From: SIG710 sp045596925
GTDB taxonomy: Bacteria; Bacillota; Clostridia; Oscillospirales; CAG-272
DNA length: 18,135 nt
Direction: 5' to 3'
Assembly: GCA_045596925.1 (NCBI GenBank)
Contig: JAZODH010000022.1
Coordinates: 1 to 18,135, forward strand
This document shows, piece by piece, positions 7,293-14,621 of the stretch. Position numbers and translations under genes: made by a program. The notes beneath the pieces were generated by a model, which was not told the origin of the DNA, did not search any database, and saw only the letters and a list, made by a program, of their open reading frames with translations. Numbering within the stretch: position 1 is the first letter of the stretch; the number at the start of each line of letters is the position of its first letter.

Positions 7293-8108
7293 TCAAAAAC
7301 TAACTACCGACAGCATGGTTCCGCGGAGACCGTGGGACTTGCGGTGGGAATAGAACATTTCCTCCTCGCAGGAGGTGCAATGCGGGCAAAGGTCGATATT
7401 TTCTTTCGGAATACCCGCGCGCTCAAGCTGCCAAAGGTTCATTTTCGCCACGTCGGCAAAATATTTTCCGTCGTTTTTGCCGCTTTCGGGGATAAATTCA
7501 CGGCAAAAATCCTCGCCGTACTTATTTTTAAACTCATCGTAAAAATCCTGTCCCACCTGGTAGCAGCAAGAGCCGATAGACGGTCCTATTGCCGCGAAGA
7601 TCTCGGATTTTTGCGCGCCTTTTTCGATCAGCTTTCCGACGGCTTCAAGAGAGATTTCCGCAAGTGTTCCCCGCCAGCCTGCGTGGACGGCGGCAACCGC
7701 TCGAACCTCGCCTTCTCGCACCCACGCAAAAAGCACGGGGGTGCAGTCGGCGTTTTTTACTCCCACGGGCAGTCCTTTTTCTGTCGTGATATACCCGTCC
7801 GCGCTTTCGTCGGTGGGTCTGTAATATCCCAGCCCCGCGTCCTCTGCGCTCACCTCGCGCACCCGCGCCGAATGTACCTGGTGCAGGGAAACGACCTTTT
7901 TGTCGTCCACTCCCAAAGCGGCGCTGAAAAGTGCCAGGTTTTTTAGCACCGTCTCCTCGTCATCGCCTCGGCGGAACGCTAAATTCAGCGACGCGGTATG
8001 AGGGAGCGTGCTCACGCCGCCCTGTCTGGTGGAAAAACCGTGCGGACAGGGCAGAAGCGTTGAGCGCAGGTAAACTACGCCGTTCCCGGCTCTGATTTTT
8101 TCAAACAT
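7293..8108 (-). CDS. pgeF: PgeF/YfiH family protein (laccase domain, purine nucleoside phosphorylase)
   Basis: This 271-residue protein belongs to the YfiH/DUF152 family. Members are described as zinc or copper enzymes with purine nucleoside phosphorylase or adenosine deaminase activity, and as PgeF, which removes misincorporated L-Ser from peptidoglycan precursors. The metal ligands are visible: His79 in LHQVHS, Cys122 in KNADCTPV and His142 in AVHAGWRGT. GPSIGSCCYQVG and the C-terminal FYSHR segment also match the family. The ATG at 8108 begins on the base next to the previous gene's stop codon (8109-8111), so translation is probably coupled. It is the last gene of an operon with the radical SAM pair; no T-tract terminator was seen after it, only a family A repeat. 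Confidence 0.94.
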   Translation of the reverse strand: MFEKIRAGNGVVYLRSTLLPCPHGFSTRQGGVSTLPHTASLNLAFRRGDDEETVLKNLALFSAALGVDDKKVVSLHQVHSARVREVSAEDAGLGYYRPTDESADGYITTEKGLPVGVKNADCTPVLFAWVREGEVRAVAAVHAGWRGTLAEISLEAVGKLIEKGAQKSEIFAAIGPSIGSCCYQVGQDFYDEFKNKYGEDFCREFIPESGKNDGKYFADVAKMNLWQLERAGIPKENIDLCPHCTSCEEEMFYSHRKSHGLRGTMLSVVSF

Positions 8109-8801
8109 TTATCTGAATGCCTCGCCGTTCAAATTATAAATCTCTTCTCTCATAATGCTGTAATGCTCGGACAGAATATCACCCGACAGAAAGCCCAGCC
8201 GGTCGCGCAGGGCGGTGACCATCATCTCGGGGTTGAGCGTCTCCGCCTGACCTGCCGCCACCGTGGTATCCATGACGATGCGGTCGGTCTCGGGGTCGTA
8301 GCGCACGTCGAGAGACTTTATCATCTTGGTAATATCTATCTCCTTGACCCCTGCCTTACCCTTTTTTTCCATAAGAACAGGTGATTCAAAGAGCGCTTTC
8401 GCCTTTTCCGCCAGCTCGGCAGACGCGCCCTGCGTCTCAAAGGTGAGGGTGTAGCGTGCCGCGCCGATGTCGGTGAGCTTCATCTGAGGCTCGTAGACCT
8501 CCAGCACGTCAAGCTCGTCGGTCAGCGCGGTCTTGAGACGCGCTTTTATTTCGTTGAAGGTCATATATTCGGTGATTCTGATGTCAAGAAGCTCGCAAAC
8601 GCTCTGACAGCCCACCGAAAGAGGCAGACCGAACACCATTTTCGCGTGGGGGTTGAAGCCCATGGTGTACCATGCGGGGATTCCCGAGCGGACGATGACC
8701 TTTTCAAATGTCCTTTGCAGGTCAAGGTGAGAAATATACTGCAAATTGCCCACCTTTTTGAATTTTATCCTGATAGGCTGAGGATTTTCCTTTGATATCA
8801 T
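8109..8801 (-). CDS. TIGR03936 / DUF2344 radical SAM-associated protein
   Basis: This 230-residue protein nearly always follows or is fused to TIGR03960 radical SAM proteins; the N-terminal IRIKFKKVGNLQYISHLDLQ and the GFNPHAKMVFGLPLSVG stretch are diagnostic. The joint reaction is not established, and a tRNA or rRNA modification has been suggested by gene context. I prefer the ATG at 8801, whose ATGA overlaps the TGA of the upstream gene, over a GTG five codons upstream at 8816. There is no strong ribosome binding site, consistent with translational coupling. Its stop codon abuts pgeF. Confidence 0.92.
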   Translation of the reverse strand: MISKENPQPIRIKFKKVGNLQYISHLDLQRTFEKVIVRSGIPAWYTMGFNPHAKMVFGLPLSVGCQSVCELLDIRITEYMTFNEIKARLKTALTDELDVLEVYEPQMKLTDIGAARYTLTFETQGASAELAEKAKALFESPVLMEKKGKAGVKEIDITKMIKSLDVRYDPETDRIVMDTTVAAGQAETLNPEMMVTALRDRLGFLSGDILSEHYSIMREEIYNLNGEAFR

Positions 8802-10657
8802 GCCTGCGGGCAACACGTGCGCTCACCTCCCAGCTTATTTGCGCCGCAACCGCTGCAATTTTCGCGGCAGGACGGCGTTGTTTTCTCTCCGTAAGCGCGG
8901 TCGCGCTCGCGGCGGAAAAATTCCTTGGTGACACCGCAGTCAATAACGTCCCAAGGCAGAATTTCGTCAAAGCCCCACTGACGGTTCGCGTAAAATGCAG
9001 GGTCGATACCAACGGCCTCGAACACCTCGACCCAACGGTCATAATCAAAATATTCGTCCCACGCGTCAAAGTGGAAGCCACGGTTTGCCGCCTCCTCAAG
9101 GGCGCGACCCAAACGGCGGTCTCCACGCGCCAAAACGCACTCGATATGAGAGGTCTTGGGGTCGTGGTGGGTGTATCTTACCTTGCGGTCGGTCACGTTC
9201 TGATAGATATATTCGTTCTTTTCGGTCAGCTCTTCTACCGTGTCCTGTCTCTCCCACTGGAACGGGGTAAAGGGCTTTGGCACAAAGCATGCCACGCTGA
9301 TAGTCACCTGGGGCGATTTTCCCTTCGGACGGTTTGGGTTGATATAATACTGATGCACCACGTCGGAGGCAAGCTTGGGTATACCAAGCAGGTCGTCGGC
9401 GGTCTCGGTAGGCAGACCGTTCATGAAATAGAGCTTGACGGTGGTCTTTCCCGCGTCAAACGCCACGCCCACGGCACGGAACAGATCCTCCTCACGCACG
9501 TTCTTGTTGATAACGTCGCGAAGTCTCTGTGTTCCCGCCTCGGGAGCAAAGGTCAGAGAGCTTGAGCGCACCGACGCGATCTTCTCCATCAATTCCTTTG
9601 TAAAGCTGTCAACGCGCAATGAGGGCAAGGACAGATTCACCTTTTTGTCGTCCGTCCATTCAAGGAGCTTTGTGGTCAGCTTTTCGATCTGGGTGTAGTC
9701 GCTGATCGAAAGGGACGACAGGGAAATTTCGTCGTAGCCCGTGTTCTCGTAGAGACACTTCGCCTGTCGGCAAAGAACCTCGGGTGTCTTCTCACGCACG
9801 GGTCGATAAATCATTCCCGCCTGGCAGAAGCGACAGCCGCGGATACAGCCGCGGTAAACCTCAAGCATAATTCTATCCTGCACCGTTTCGATATAGGGCA
9901 TTACCACCTTTTCGGGGAAGTACGCCTTATCCATATCGCGCATGATGCGCTTTGTGACCTTTTTCGGCACGTCGGGATAGATTGGTCCGAAGGAACCGAT
10001 AGTGCCGTCCTCTTTGTAGGTCACCTCGTAAAGCGAGGGGACGTAAAGCCCTTTTATTTTGGTTGCCGCATAGTGCAAGAACTCACGGCGGTCAAAGTTG
10101 CCCTTGGCCTTTTCCTCGATGAGCAGTTTTGTGAATTCCACCAGCATATCCTCACCCTCGCCGATAGAAAAGCAGTCGAAAAAGTCTGCCAAAGGCTCGG
10201 GGTTGTAGCTGCAGGGGCCGCCGCCGATGATTATCGGCTGGTCGTTTGTTCTGTCTGCACTTTTCAGCGGAATTTTGGCGAGCTTGAGCATCTGAAGCAC
10301 GTTTGTGTAGCACATTTCGTACTGAAGCGTGAAGCCCACGATATCGAACATCGACAAAGGATCTCCGCTTTCAAGGGCGCAGAGGGGCATGTCGTGCTCG
10401 ATCATCTTCTCCTCCATGTCCGCCCACGGCGCATAGGCTCTCTCGCACCAGATGTCCTCCTCGCGGTTCAGCGCGCCGTAAAGGATGCGAACGCCGAGGT
10501 TTGACATACCTATTTCATATGTGTCGGGGAAGCAGAAGGCGAATCTTGCCTTTACCTTGCCCTCGGACAGGTCCTTTATAGTCTGACCGTACTCGCCGCC
10601 GCTGTATCTGCCCGGCTTCTGCACGCTTTTAAGCAAGCTACTGTATTTTTCGTCCAT
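8798..10657 (-). CDS. TIGR03960 family B12-binding-type radical SAM protein
   Basis: This 619-residue protein has an N-terminal cobalamin-binding-like region (about 35-220, with MSNLGVRILYGALN and the GGGPCSYNPEPLADFFD segment) and a radical SAM core. The cluster motif is CxxxCxxC at residues 271, 275 and 278 (RGCIRGCRFC). A C-terminal cysteine group at 597, 601 and 604 (CRENCSGCG), with two more Cys near the end, may bind a second metal centre. I chose the ATG at 10657 over one 14 codons upstream because TTGGAGGT lies just before it and the longer start falls in a hairpin. It is first in the operon with the DUF2344 partner and pgeF. Substrate unknown; family assignment is firm. Confidence 0.95.
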   Translation of the reverse strand: MDEKYSSLLKSVQKPGRYSGGEYGQTIKDLSEGKVKARFAFCFPDTYEIGMSNLGVRILYGALNREEDIWCERAYAPWADMEEKMIEHDMPLCALESGDPLSMFDIVGFTLQYEMCYTNVLQMLKLAKIPLKSADRTNDQPIIIGGGPCSYNPEPLADFFDCFSIGEGEDMLVEFTKLLIEEKAKGNFDRREFLHYAATKIKGLYVPSLYEVTYKEDGTIGSFGPIYPDVPKKVTKRIMRDMDKAYFPEKVVMPYIETVQDRIMLEVYRGCIRGCRFCQAGMIYRPVREKTPEVLCRQAKCLYENTGYDEISLSSLSISDYTQIEKLTTKLLEWTDDKKVNLSLPSLRVDSFTKELMEKIASVRSSSLTFAPEAGTQRLRDVINKNVREEDLFRAVGVAFDAGKTTVKLYFMNGLPTETADDLLGIPKLASDVVHQYYINPNRPKGKSPQVTISVACFVPKPFTPFQWERQDTVEELTEKNEYIYQNVTDRKVRYTHHDPKTSHIECVLARGDRRLGRALEEAANRGFHFDAWDEYFDYDRWVEVFEAVGIDPAFYANRQWGFDEILPWDVIDCGVTKEFFRRERDRAYGEKTTPSCRENCSGCGANKLGGERTCCPQA

Positions 10658-10680
10658 AGTGACCTCCAATAGGGGATTTT

Positions 10681-10711
10681 CAAAAACGATGTTGTTCAAA
10701 CATCGTTTTTG
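10681..10711 (-). terminator. Terminator-like hairpin in the leader of the radical SAM operon
   Basis: A perfect 13-bp stem (10681-10693 with 10699-10711; 5-base loop) has A5 and T5 in its arms. On the minus strand it ends 24 bases before the start codon at 10657. It could end transcription from the walJ operon or act as an attenuator. Confidence 0.7.
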
Positions 10712-10756
10712 CGTCTTAGTTTGGTGGGACCGGCCACCTTTTCAAAGGGGGCTGGT

Positions 10757-10812
10757 GGGGGACGCTTTTGAAAAAGCACCCCAAACCCCGCAAAACTTTT
10801 ATGAAAGGGGTA
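10757..10812 (+). repeat. Family A palindromic repeat, copy 4
   Basis: GACGCTTTTGAAAAAGC, then ACCCCAAACCCCGCAAAACT and TTTATGAAAGGGG; the left arm is degraded (GACGC for GGTGC). This copy runs opposite to the flanking minus-strand genes, unlike copies 1-3. Confidence 0.8.
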
Positions 10813-10819
10813 AGTAATC

Positions 10820-10870
10820 AGCCTCCCTCCGGGAGGGAGGTGGATTTTGCGTAGCAAAAGACGGAAGGAG
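10820..10870 (+). repeat. Family B two-hairpin repeat, copy 4 (tail-to-tail with copy 5)
   Basis: GCCTCCCTCC/GGGAGGGAGG forms hairpin 1, then TGGATTTTGCGTAGCAAAAG forms hairpin 2, then ACGGAAGGAG. It faces the inverted copy at 10914-10962. Confidence 0.85.
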
Positions 10871-10913
10871 CCTGCGTGACGTGAGATTTGAATAAACTTT
10901 ATGTAAACGCTTT

Positions 10914-10962
10914 CTCCTTCAGTCACGCTATCGCGCGACAGCTCCCTCCCGGAGGGAGCCTT
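10914..10962 (-). repeat. Family B two-hairpin repeat, copy 5
   Basis: On the minus strand it reads AAGGCTCCCTCCGGGAGG, GAGCTGTCGCGCGATAGCG and TGACTGAAGGAG. It shares the hairpin 1 core and tail with copy 4 but has a different second stem, so the two copies are divergent paired elements rather than a recent duplication. Confidence 0.85.
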
Positions 10963-10994
10963 ACGGGTTTCCGCCTTGCATTGAATTTCACATT

Positions 10995-11024
10995 GTAGGG
11001 GTCGGCGCCCACGACGACCCGTAA
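10995..11024. repeat. Short TGTAGGGG-type palindrome
   Basis: TGTAGGGGTCG, a short GC-rich loop and CGACCCG form a small stem. A TTGTAGGGAC start resembling it is seen at about 3011. Such motifs are frequent intergenic repeats in gut Clostridia as far as I recall; two copies here are weak support. Confidence 0.4.
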
Positions 11025-11059
11025 ATACGAGCGGTTTCCTTTTGCCCGCAGGGGATTAA

Positions 11060-11845
11060 TTATATCAACCTCGTGGGTGTATGCCGTTCCGCCACGCCGA
11101 CGGTGACGGAATCGTCACCAAGTGCGGCCCGCACCTCGGCCAAAGCCAAAGACGGGTCATTGTTTTCCTCGCTCAGGTGGGCAAGCAAGAACCGCTTCGT
11201 GCCGTCGCGGGCCAGCTCCGCGGCGAATGCCGCGCAGTCGGCGTTGGACAGGTGTCCGTGGTCGGACATTATCCGCATTTTCAGATGCTCGGGATAAGGT
11301 CCGCACAGAAGCATCTCTATATCGTGATTTGCTTCGATTATTACGCTGCCGCATCCCGTCAGACCTCGGCGGACAGAGTCGGTGACCCGCCCCATATCGG
11401 TGGCAAGACCTATCCTGTGCTCTCCCTCGCCGTCGGTGAACTCTACTCTGTATCCCACGCTGCTTCTGCTGTCGTGGGGAGTCTCGAATGAGCTTATTTT
11501 AACGCAACCCAGACGCTCGCTGAAAAGCGGCGGGTGGGTCACGAGATTTGGCAAAAGGTACTGATTTTTCCCGCTTTTCAGCTTCTCTGCGCAGCGGGAA
11601 ACTATATGTATGGGTATGGAATTGTATTTTTCGATAATTTCAAGGGCGGAGGTGTGATCCGAATGCTCGTGGGTGATGAAGATCGCCTCGATCTTCGAAA
11701 TATCCGAGCCGATCTCACGCAACGCCGTGCAAAGAGAACGTGCGCTTTTGCCTGCGTCAATGAGGAACTGGTGCCCTGCAAGGTTGAAGCAGACCGCATT
11801 GCCGTCCGACCCCGAATAAAGGGTGTAAACCGAATTATTTGACAT
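11060..11845 (-). CDS. walJ: WalJ/YycJ-type metallo-beta-lactamase-fold hydrolase
   Basis: This is a 261-residue cytoplasmic MBL-fold protein. The metal motif THEHSDH is at residues 58-64, with further ligands His124 (PHDS) and Asp150 (ATDMG). The segments SGSDGNA (11-17), EANHD (171-175), SDHGHLSN (194-201) and LAHLSEENN (221-229) are those of B. subtilis YycJ/WalJ, a presumed nuclease linked to the WalRK cell-wall regulon and to DNA repair coordination. No walRK genes are adjacent here. It is the last gene of the galactokinase operon, 5 bases after the preceding stop codon. Its ribosome binding site is weak (GGAT), so coupling is likely. Confidence 0.92.
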   Translation of the reverse strand: MSNNSVYTLYSGSDGNAVCFNLAGHQFLIDAGKSARSLCTALREIGSDISKIEAIFITHEHSDHTSALEIIEKYNSIPIHIVSRCAEKLKSGKNQYLLPNLVTHPPLFSERLGCVKISSFETPHDSRSSVGYRVEFTDGEGEHRIGLATDMGRVTDSVRRGLTGCGSVIIEANHDIEMLLCGPYPEHLKMRIMSDHGHLSNADCAAFAAELARDGTKRFLLAHLSEENNDPSLALAEVRAALGDDSVTVGVAERHTPTRLI

Positions 11846-11850
11846 GATAT

Positions 11851-12282
11851 TTATCCAAAAAATGATGAAAATTGCGCGACAATGTCCTCAAGCAGCCATG
11901 AAAGACTGTCAAAGAGCAGGGCAAAGCCAAAGGGAAACCCGAAAACCACCAGCCATTTTGACTTCTGTTCTCTCTTTTTTACGTCCGCGATAAAATCCGA
12001 CTTCTGCTCTGCCGTCATGGTGTCGGGCAGACGGTCGGGGGTCAGATTTCGCGCGAAAAATCCGCGGTTGTAGCAAACGTAGAAGATAAGCGCCGCCGCA
12101 AAGACCGCCATGTAAACTATCAGTACAGGCTCGGGGCGAACGTATCTCAAAAGCACGAAATATATGGCCGTTGCGGTCACGGTGTTAAAAAGCAGGAGCA
12201 GAGGAAGCAGAAATTTTCTGCTTCCTCTTTTGCCGTTGGCGGGTTTTTGAGCCACCGATGTGCTCTTTTTCTTTTTTGCCAT
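11851..12282 (-). CDS. Small membrane protein with lysine-rich N-terminus, function unknown
   Basis: This 143-residue protein is not recognised as a named family. A very basic head (MAKKKKSTSV to about 23) precedes three predicted membrane segments at about 24-46, 52-70 and 110-128. Between them is a loop with TPDRLPDTMTAEQKSDFIAD (about 81-100) followed by a charged KKREQKSKW stretch. The start ATG overlaps the galactokinase stop codon as TAATG, and its own stop is 5 bases from walJ, so it is co-translated with both. The conserved-looking loop resembles small membrane proteins annotated as hypothetical in Oscillospiraceae, but I cannot assign a role. Confidence 0.85.
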   Translation of the reverse strand: MAKKKKSTSVAQKPANGKRGSRKFLLPLLLLFNTVTATAIYFVLLRYVRPEPVLIVYMAVFAAALIFYVCYNRGFFARNLTPDRLPDTMTAEQKSDFIADVKKREQKSKWLVVFGFPFGFALLFDSLSWLLEDIVAQFSSFFG

Positions 12283-13565
12283 TACAGAACGCGAAGCGCG
12301 CCCCAGGGGCGAATGTTAAGTATCAGGCAAGAACCTTCTCCGAATGCACCGTCCATCAGCGCGCGGAAGCCCTCTGCCATGTTGTTGGGTACGAATGCCT
12401 GAATAGTTCCCGCAAAGCCGCCGCCGTGTACACGGAATGCGGCGCGTGCGCCCGTCAGGTACTTATCTGCCAGACAGAGTGCCAGAGAAAGACCCTGCTC
12501 GGTCAGGTTCTTCGTTGTGTATACGTTCTGCAGATAGCAGAAACTGGAACGTCCCGAGGCTAAAATTCCTGCAAGGAATGCATCCAGATCCCCTGCGCGT
12601 AAAGCGTCGTTCATCTGACCAACTCGCTTATTTTCCGCAAAGAAATGAAGTGCGCGTAAAACTGCACGGTCACCTAATTTTTCGCGGAGTGCGGGGATAG
12701 CCGCAATGACTTCTGCCTCGTCGGTCTCGCGCAAGACCTTCTTGCCAAAATAAGCCGCTACCGACTTCATCTCGGCAGGAACGGATGCGTAATCATCGGT
12801 CAGGTCTGCGTGGTTTCCGCCCGTGTCAACGATGCAAAGGTTGTAGCCTGCGCCCGTGATGTCAAAATTCAGCTTTTCGATAACGGGTGCTGCAGGATCC
12901 GCAAAGTCGATGCCGACAATTCCGCCTGCCGCGCAAGCCACCTGGTCCATAAGTCCGCAGGGCTTGCCGAAGAACACGTTCTCGGCGTACTGCGCAAGCT
13001 GAGCGATCTCTACGTTGTCTACCTTTCCGTCGTTGTAAATATGACTGAGAATGTTACCGATCATATCCTCGTATGCGGCGGAGGAGGACATTCCCGAGCC
13101 TTTGAGGACGTTTGAGGTAGCGTAAGCGTCAAAGCCGCCTATCTTGTGGCCGTTCTTGCAAAATCCCGCGCACATACCTGCGATGATCGACTCGGAGGTG
13201 CCGAATTTTGCCTCGTCGGGGGCGTTGTATGCGTCAAAATCCACCGTCTGCTCCCCAAAGCCCTCGCTGTAAACGCGGATGGTGCTTCCCTGAGCGGGTG
13301 CGGCAACAGCGATGATATCAAGGTCGAGAGAAGCGGCGATAACACGGCCGTAGTTGTGGTCGGTGTGGTTGCCCGAGATCTCGGTTCTGCCTGCAACGGA
13401 GTATGCGTTTACCTCTCTGTCCTCTCCGTAAAGCTCGGCAAATTTTCCGATAGCGGCAATATATCTTGCCTTCTGAGCGTCAATATTCTTTGCGCCGTAA
13501 AGCTCGGTCAGTATCTTGTCTGCCGCGCCGCTCTCAAATGCATAAATAAGCTCTTTCGTGTTCAT
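12282..13565 (-). CDS. galK: Galactokinase-family sugar kinase (GHMP superfamily)
   Basis: This is a 427-residue GHMP kinase; if galactose is the substrate, it makes galactose-1-phosphate in the Leloir pathway. The three family motifs are present: the N-terminal signature GRTEISGNHTDHNYG (about 59-73), the ATP loop LKGSGMSSSAA (154-164) with the catalytic-base region GLMDQ (204-208), and RVHGGGFAGTIQ (378-389). The signature has Asn where typical galactokinases have the sugar-contacting Glu (GEHTDYN). That is usual for this clostridial subgroup as I recall it, but it leaves sugar specificity open. I chose the ATG at 13565, with AAAGGA 9 bases upstream; the longer in-frame start overlaps the promoter. 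No galT or galE is adjacent. Confidence 0.88.
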   Translation of the reverse strand: MNTKELIYAFESGAADKILTELYGAKNIDAQKARYIAAIGKFAELYGEDREVNAYSVAGRTEISGNHTDHNYGRVIAASLDLDIIAVAAPAQGSTIRVYSEGFGEQTVDFDAYNAPDEAKFGTSESIIAGMCAGFCKNGHKIGGFDAYATSNVLKGSGMSSSAAYEDMIGNILSHIYNDGKVDNVEIAQLAQYAENVFFGKPCGLMDQVACAAGGIVGIDFADPAAPVIEKLNFDITGAGYNLCIVDTGGNHADLTDDYASVPAEMKSVAAYFGKKVLRETDEAEVIAAIPALREKLGDRAVLRALHFFAENKRVGQMNDALRAGDLDAFLAGILASGRSSFCYLQNVYTTKNLTEQGLSLALCLADKYLTGARAAFRVHGGGFAGTIQAFVPNNMAEGFRALMDGAFGEGSCLILNIRPWGALRVL

Positions 13566-13605
13566 ATCTTTTTCCTTTCGGTATAATAATTTCTCTACGG
13601 ATATC

Positions 13606-13634
13606 ATTTTATCACAAATTTGCCGTTTTGTCTA
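13606..13634 (-). promoter_or_regulatory. SigA promoter of the galactokinase-walJ operon
   Basis: On the minus strand, -35 TAGACA (13629-13634) and -10 TAAAAT (13606-13611) are spaced by 17 bases, giving a leader of about 35 bases. Confidence 0.82.
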
Positions 13635-13723
13635 CTGTATTTCTTAAATCCACGGGATATTTTATCATTCACCGACCGCGCACGGAAAGAATAAACTGTT
13701 AAAAAACGCAAGGAGGCGTACAT

Positions 13724-13792
13724 ATGAAGATCTTTGTTATCAAACCACCCGGATTTATCGCGAAGCTGATACGGAAGATCACGGGAAGATAG
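13724..13792 (+). CDS. spoVM: SpoVM-like sporulation micropeptide (22 aa)
   Basis: SpoVM is a tiny amphipathic peptide made in the mother cell. It recognises the curved forespore membrane and anchors SpoIVA for coat and cortex assembly. This ORF encodes 22 residues beginning MKIFVIKPPGF and ending RKITGR. Compared with the 26-residue B. subtilis peptide (MKFYTIKLPKF...) as I remember it, M1, K2, I6, K7, P9, F11, R17 and G21 are identical without gaps, including the helix-kinking Pro9. A strong AAGGAGG site lies 6 bases before the ATG, and a terminator follows at 13842-13871, so it is a stand-alone transcription unit. It is divergent from galK and convergent with folT. No clear SigE promoter was found in 13635-13710. 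Confidence 0.88.
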   Translation: MKIFVIKPPGFIAKLIRKITGR

Positions 13793-13841
13793 AAACAGAC
13801 CGACTTTCCAAAGCCGCCGCAAAAAAGGTCAGCCCGTCCGC

Positions 13842-13871
13842 AAAAAAGCACGGCTCGCGCCGTGCTTTTTT
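13842..13871. terminator. Bidirectional terminator between spoVM and folT
   Basis: A perfect 13-bp stem (13842-13854 with 13859-13871) has the 4-base loop TCGC, with A6 and T6 tracts at the ends. It is convergently placed and can serve both the micro-ORF and the minus-strand operon. Confidence 0.93.
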
Positions 13872-13886
13872 ATTTTTAACTCAATT

Positions 13887-14603
13887 TTAACTCAATAAAT
13901 TCTTGACGAAATCGTTTATTGCAGTATAGTTTCCGAAATAGAGCACAGCCAGGACCACGCCCAGAACGAACAGAACGCAGGTCCAAATGACGTCCGCGCG
14001 GTCGATCTTGAGCGTCGTGGCGGCAGGGATCATCTTCAGCTTCCGCAGAGGCGGGATAAGCGCCCGCAGCAAGATCACCAGAATAATGACCTCAAAGGGC
14101 AACAGGATAATATTCTTCAGCCCTGCCAGGAACACGTAGTAAAAATACTCTCCGCCCATCATGGCAAGTCTCCATACGGAGCCAAGCAGAACGTTTACAA
14201 ACAGGTTTACGCAGGCCTTGGCCGCCACGATTCGGGGAAGCGTAATGTTACGACGATAGAAGAAAAGCGCAAAAATGACGCCTTGCGCCACCGCCGACAG
14301 AGTGTAGCCGAAAAACATATCGTAACCGTGCCAAAGGGCGTCGACCAGGTCTGCGATTATCCCGCAGGGGATCGCCATGAGCGGTCCCGTTATAAAGGAG
14401 CACAGGGAAAACGCAATATAGGAAAAGGACACCTGCAGGATGTTTGGAATTATGCGTATATCGAACATTCCGATAACTATCCCAAGCGCCACCAGAAGTG
14501 ACGCCGCCGTTATCTGCTTTATGCTTTTAAATTCCGCCGCCGCGCTTTTCCAGTATGATACGCTTTGAGTGGCTGATGTGTTTGAAACGTCCGTTTTTTT
14601 CAA
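13887..14603 (-). CDS. folT: Folate-family ECF transporter S component
   Basis: This is the membrane substrate-binding subunit of an energy-coupling factor vitamin importer; it needs the EcfA/A'/T module, which is not encoded here. The 238-residue sequence has the S-component start LVALGIVIGMFDIRI (about 37-51), the segment SFSYIAFSLCSFITGPLM, and the LLPFEVIILVILL helix typical of the FolT-like family. It is longer than most members: residues after about 190 add a linker and one extra membrane helix (about 205-222). The start is TTG at 14603, with GGAGG 8 bases upstream, 18 bases after the previous stop codon. It ends the operon with two envelope genes. No THF riboswitch was seen before it. 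Folate is the best guess for ligand. Confidence 0.88.
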   Translation of the reverse strand: MKKTDVSNTSATQSVSYWKSAAAEFKSIKQITAASLLVALGIVIGMFDIRIIPNILQVSFSYIAFSLCSFITGPLMAIPCGIIADLVDALWHGYDMFFGYTLSAVAQGVIFALFFYRRNITLPRIVAAKACVNLFVNVLLGSVWRLAMMGGEYFYYVFLAGLKNIILLPFEVIILVILLRALIPPLRKLKMIPAATTLKIDRADVIWTCVLFVLGVVLAVLYFGNYTAINDFVKNLLS

Positions 14604-14621
14604 TTTTTTCGCCTCCGATTG

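Noticed and set aside
10712..11059. tRNA or small RNA gene in the 350-base gap
   Set aside because: The folding potential there is accounted for by repeat families A and B; no tRNA-like arm set or promoter-terminator pair was seen.
13655..13683. Sigma-E promoter for the SpoVM-like ORF (GGATATT as -35)
   Set aside because: No matching -10 sequence (CATACAxT type) occurs at the expected distance.
14604..14621. THF riboswitch before folT
   Set aside because: Only 18 bases separate folT from the upstream gene, too few for a riboswitch.
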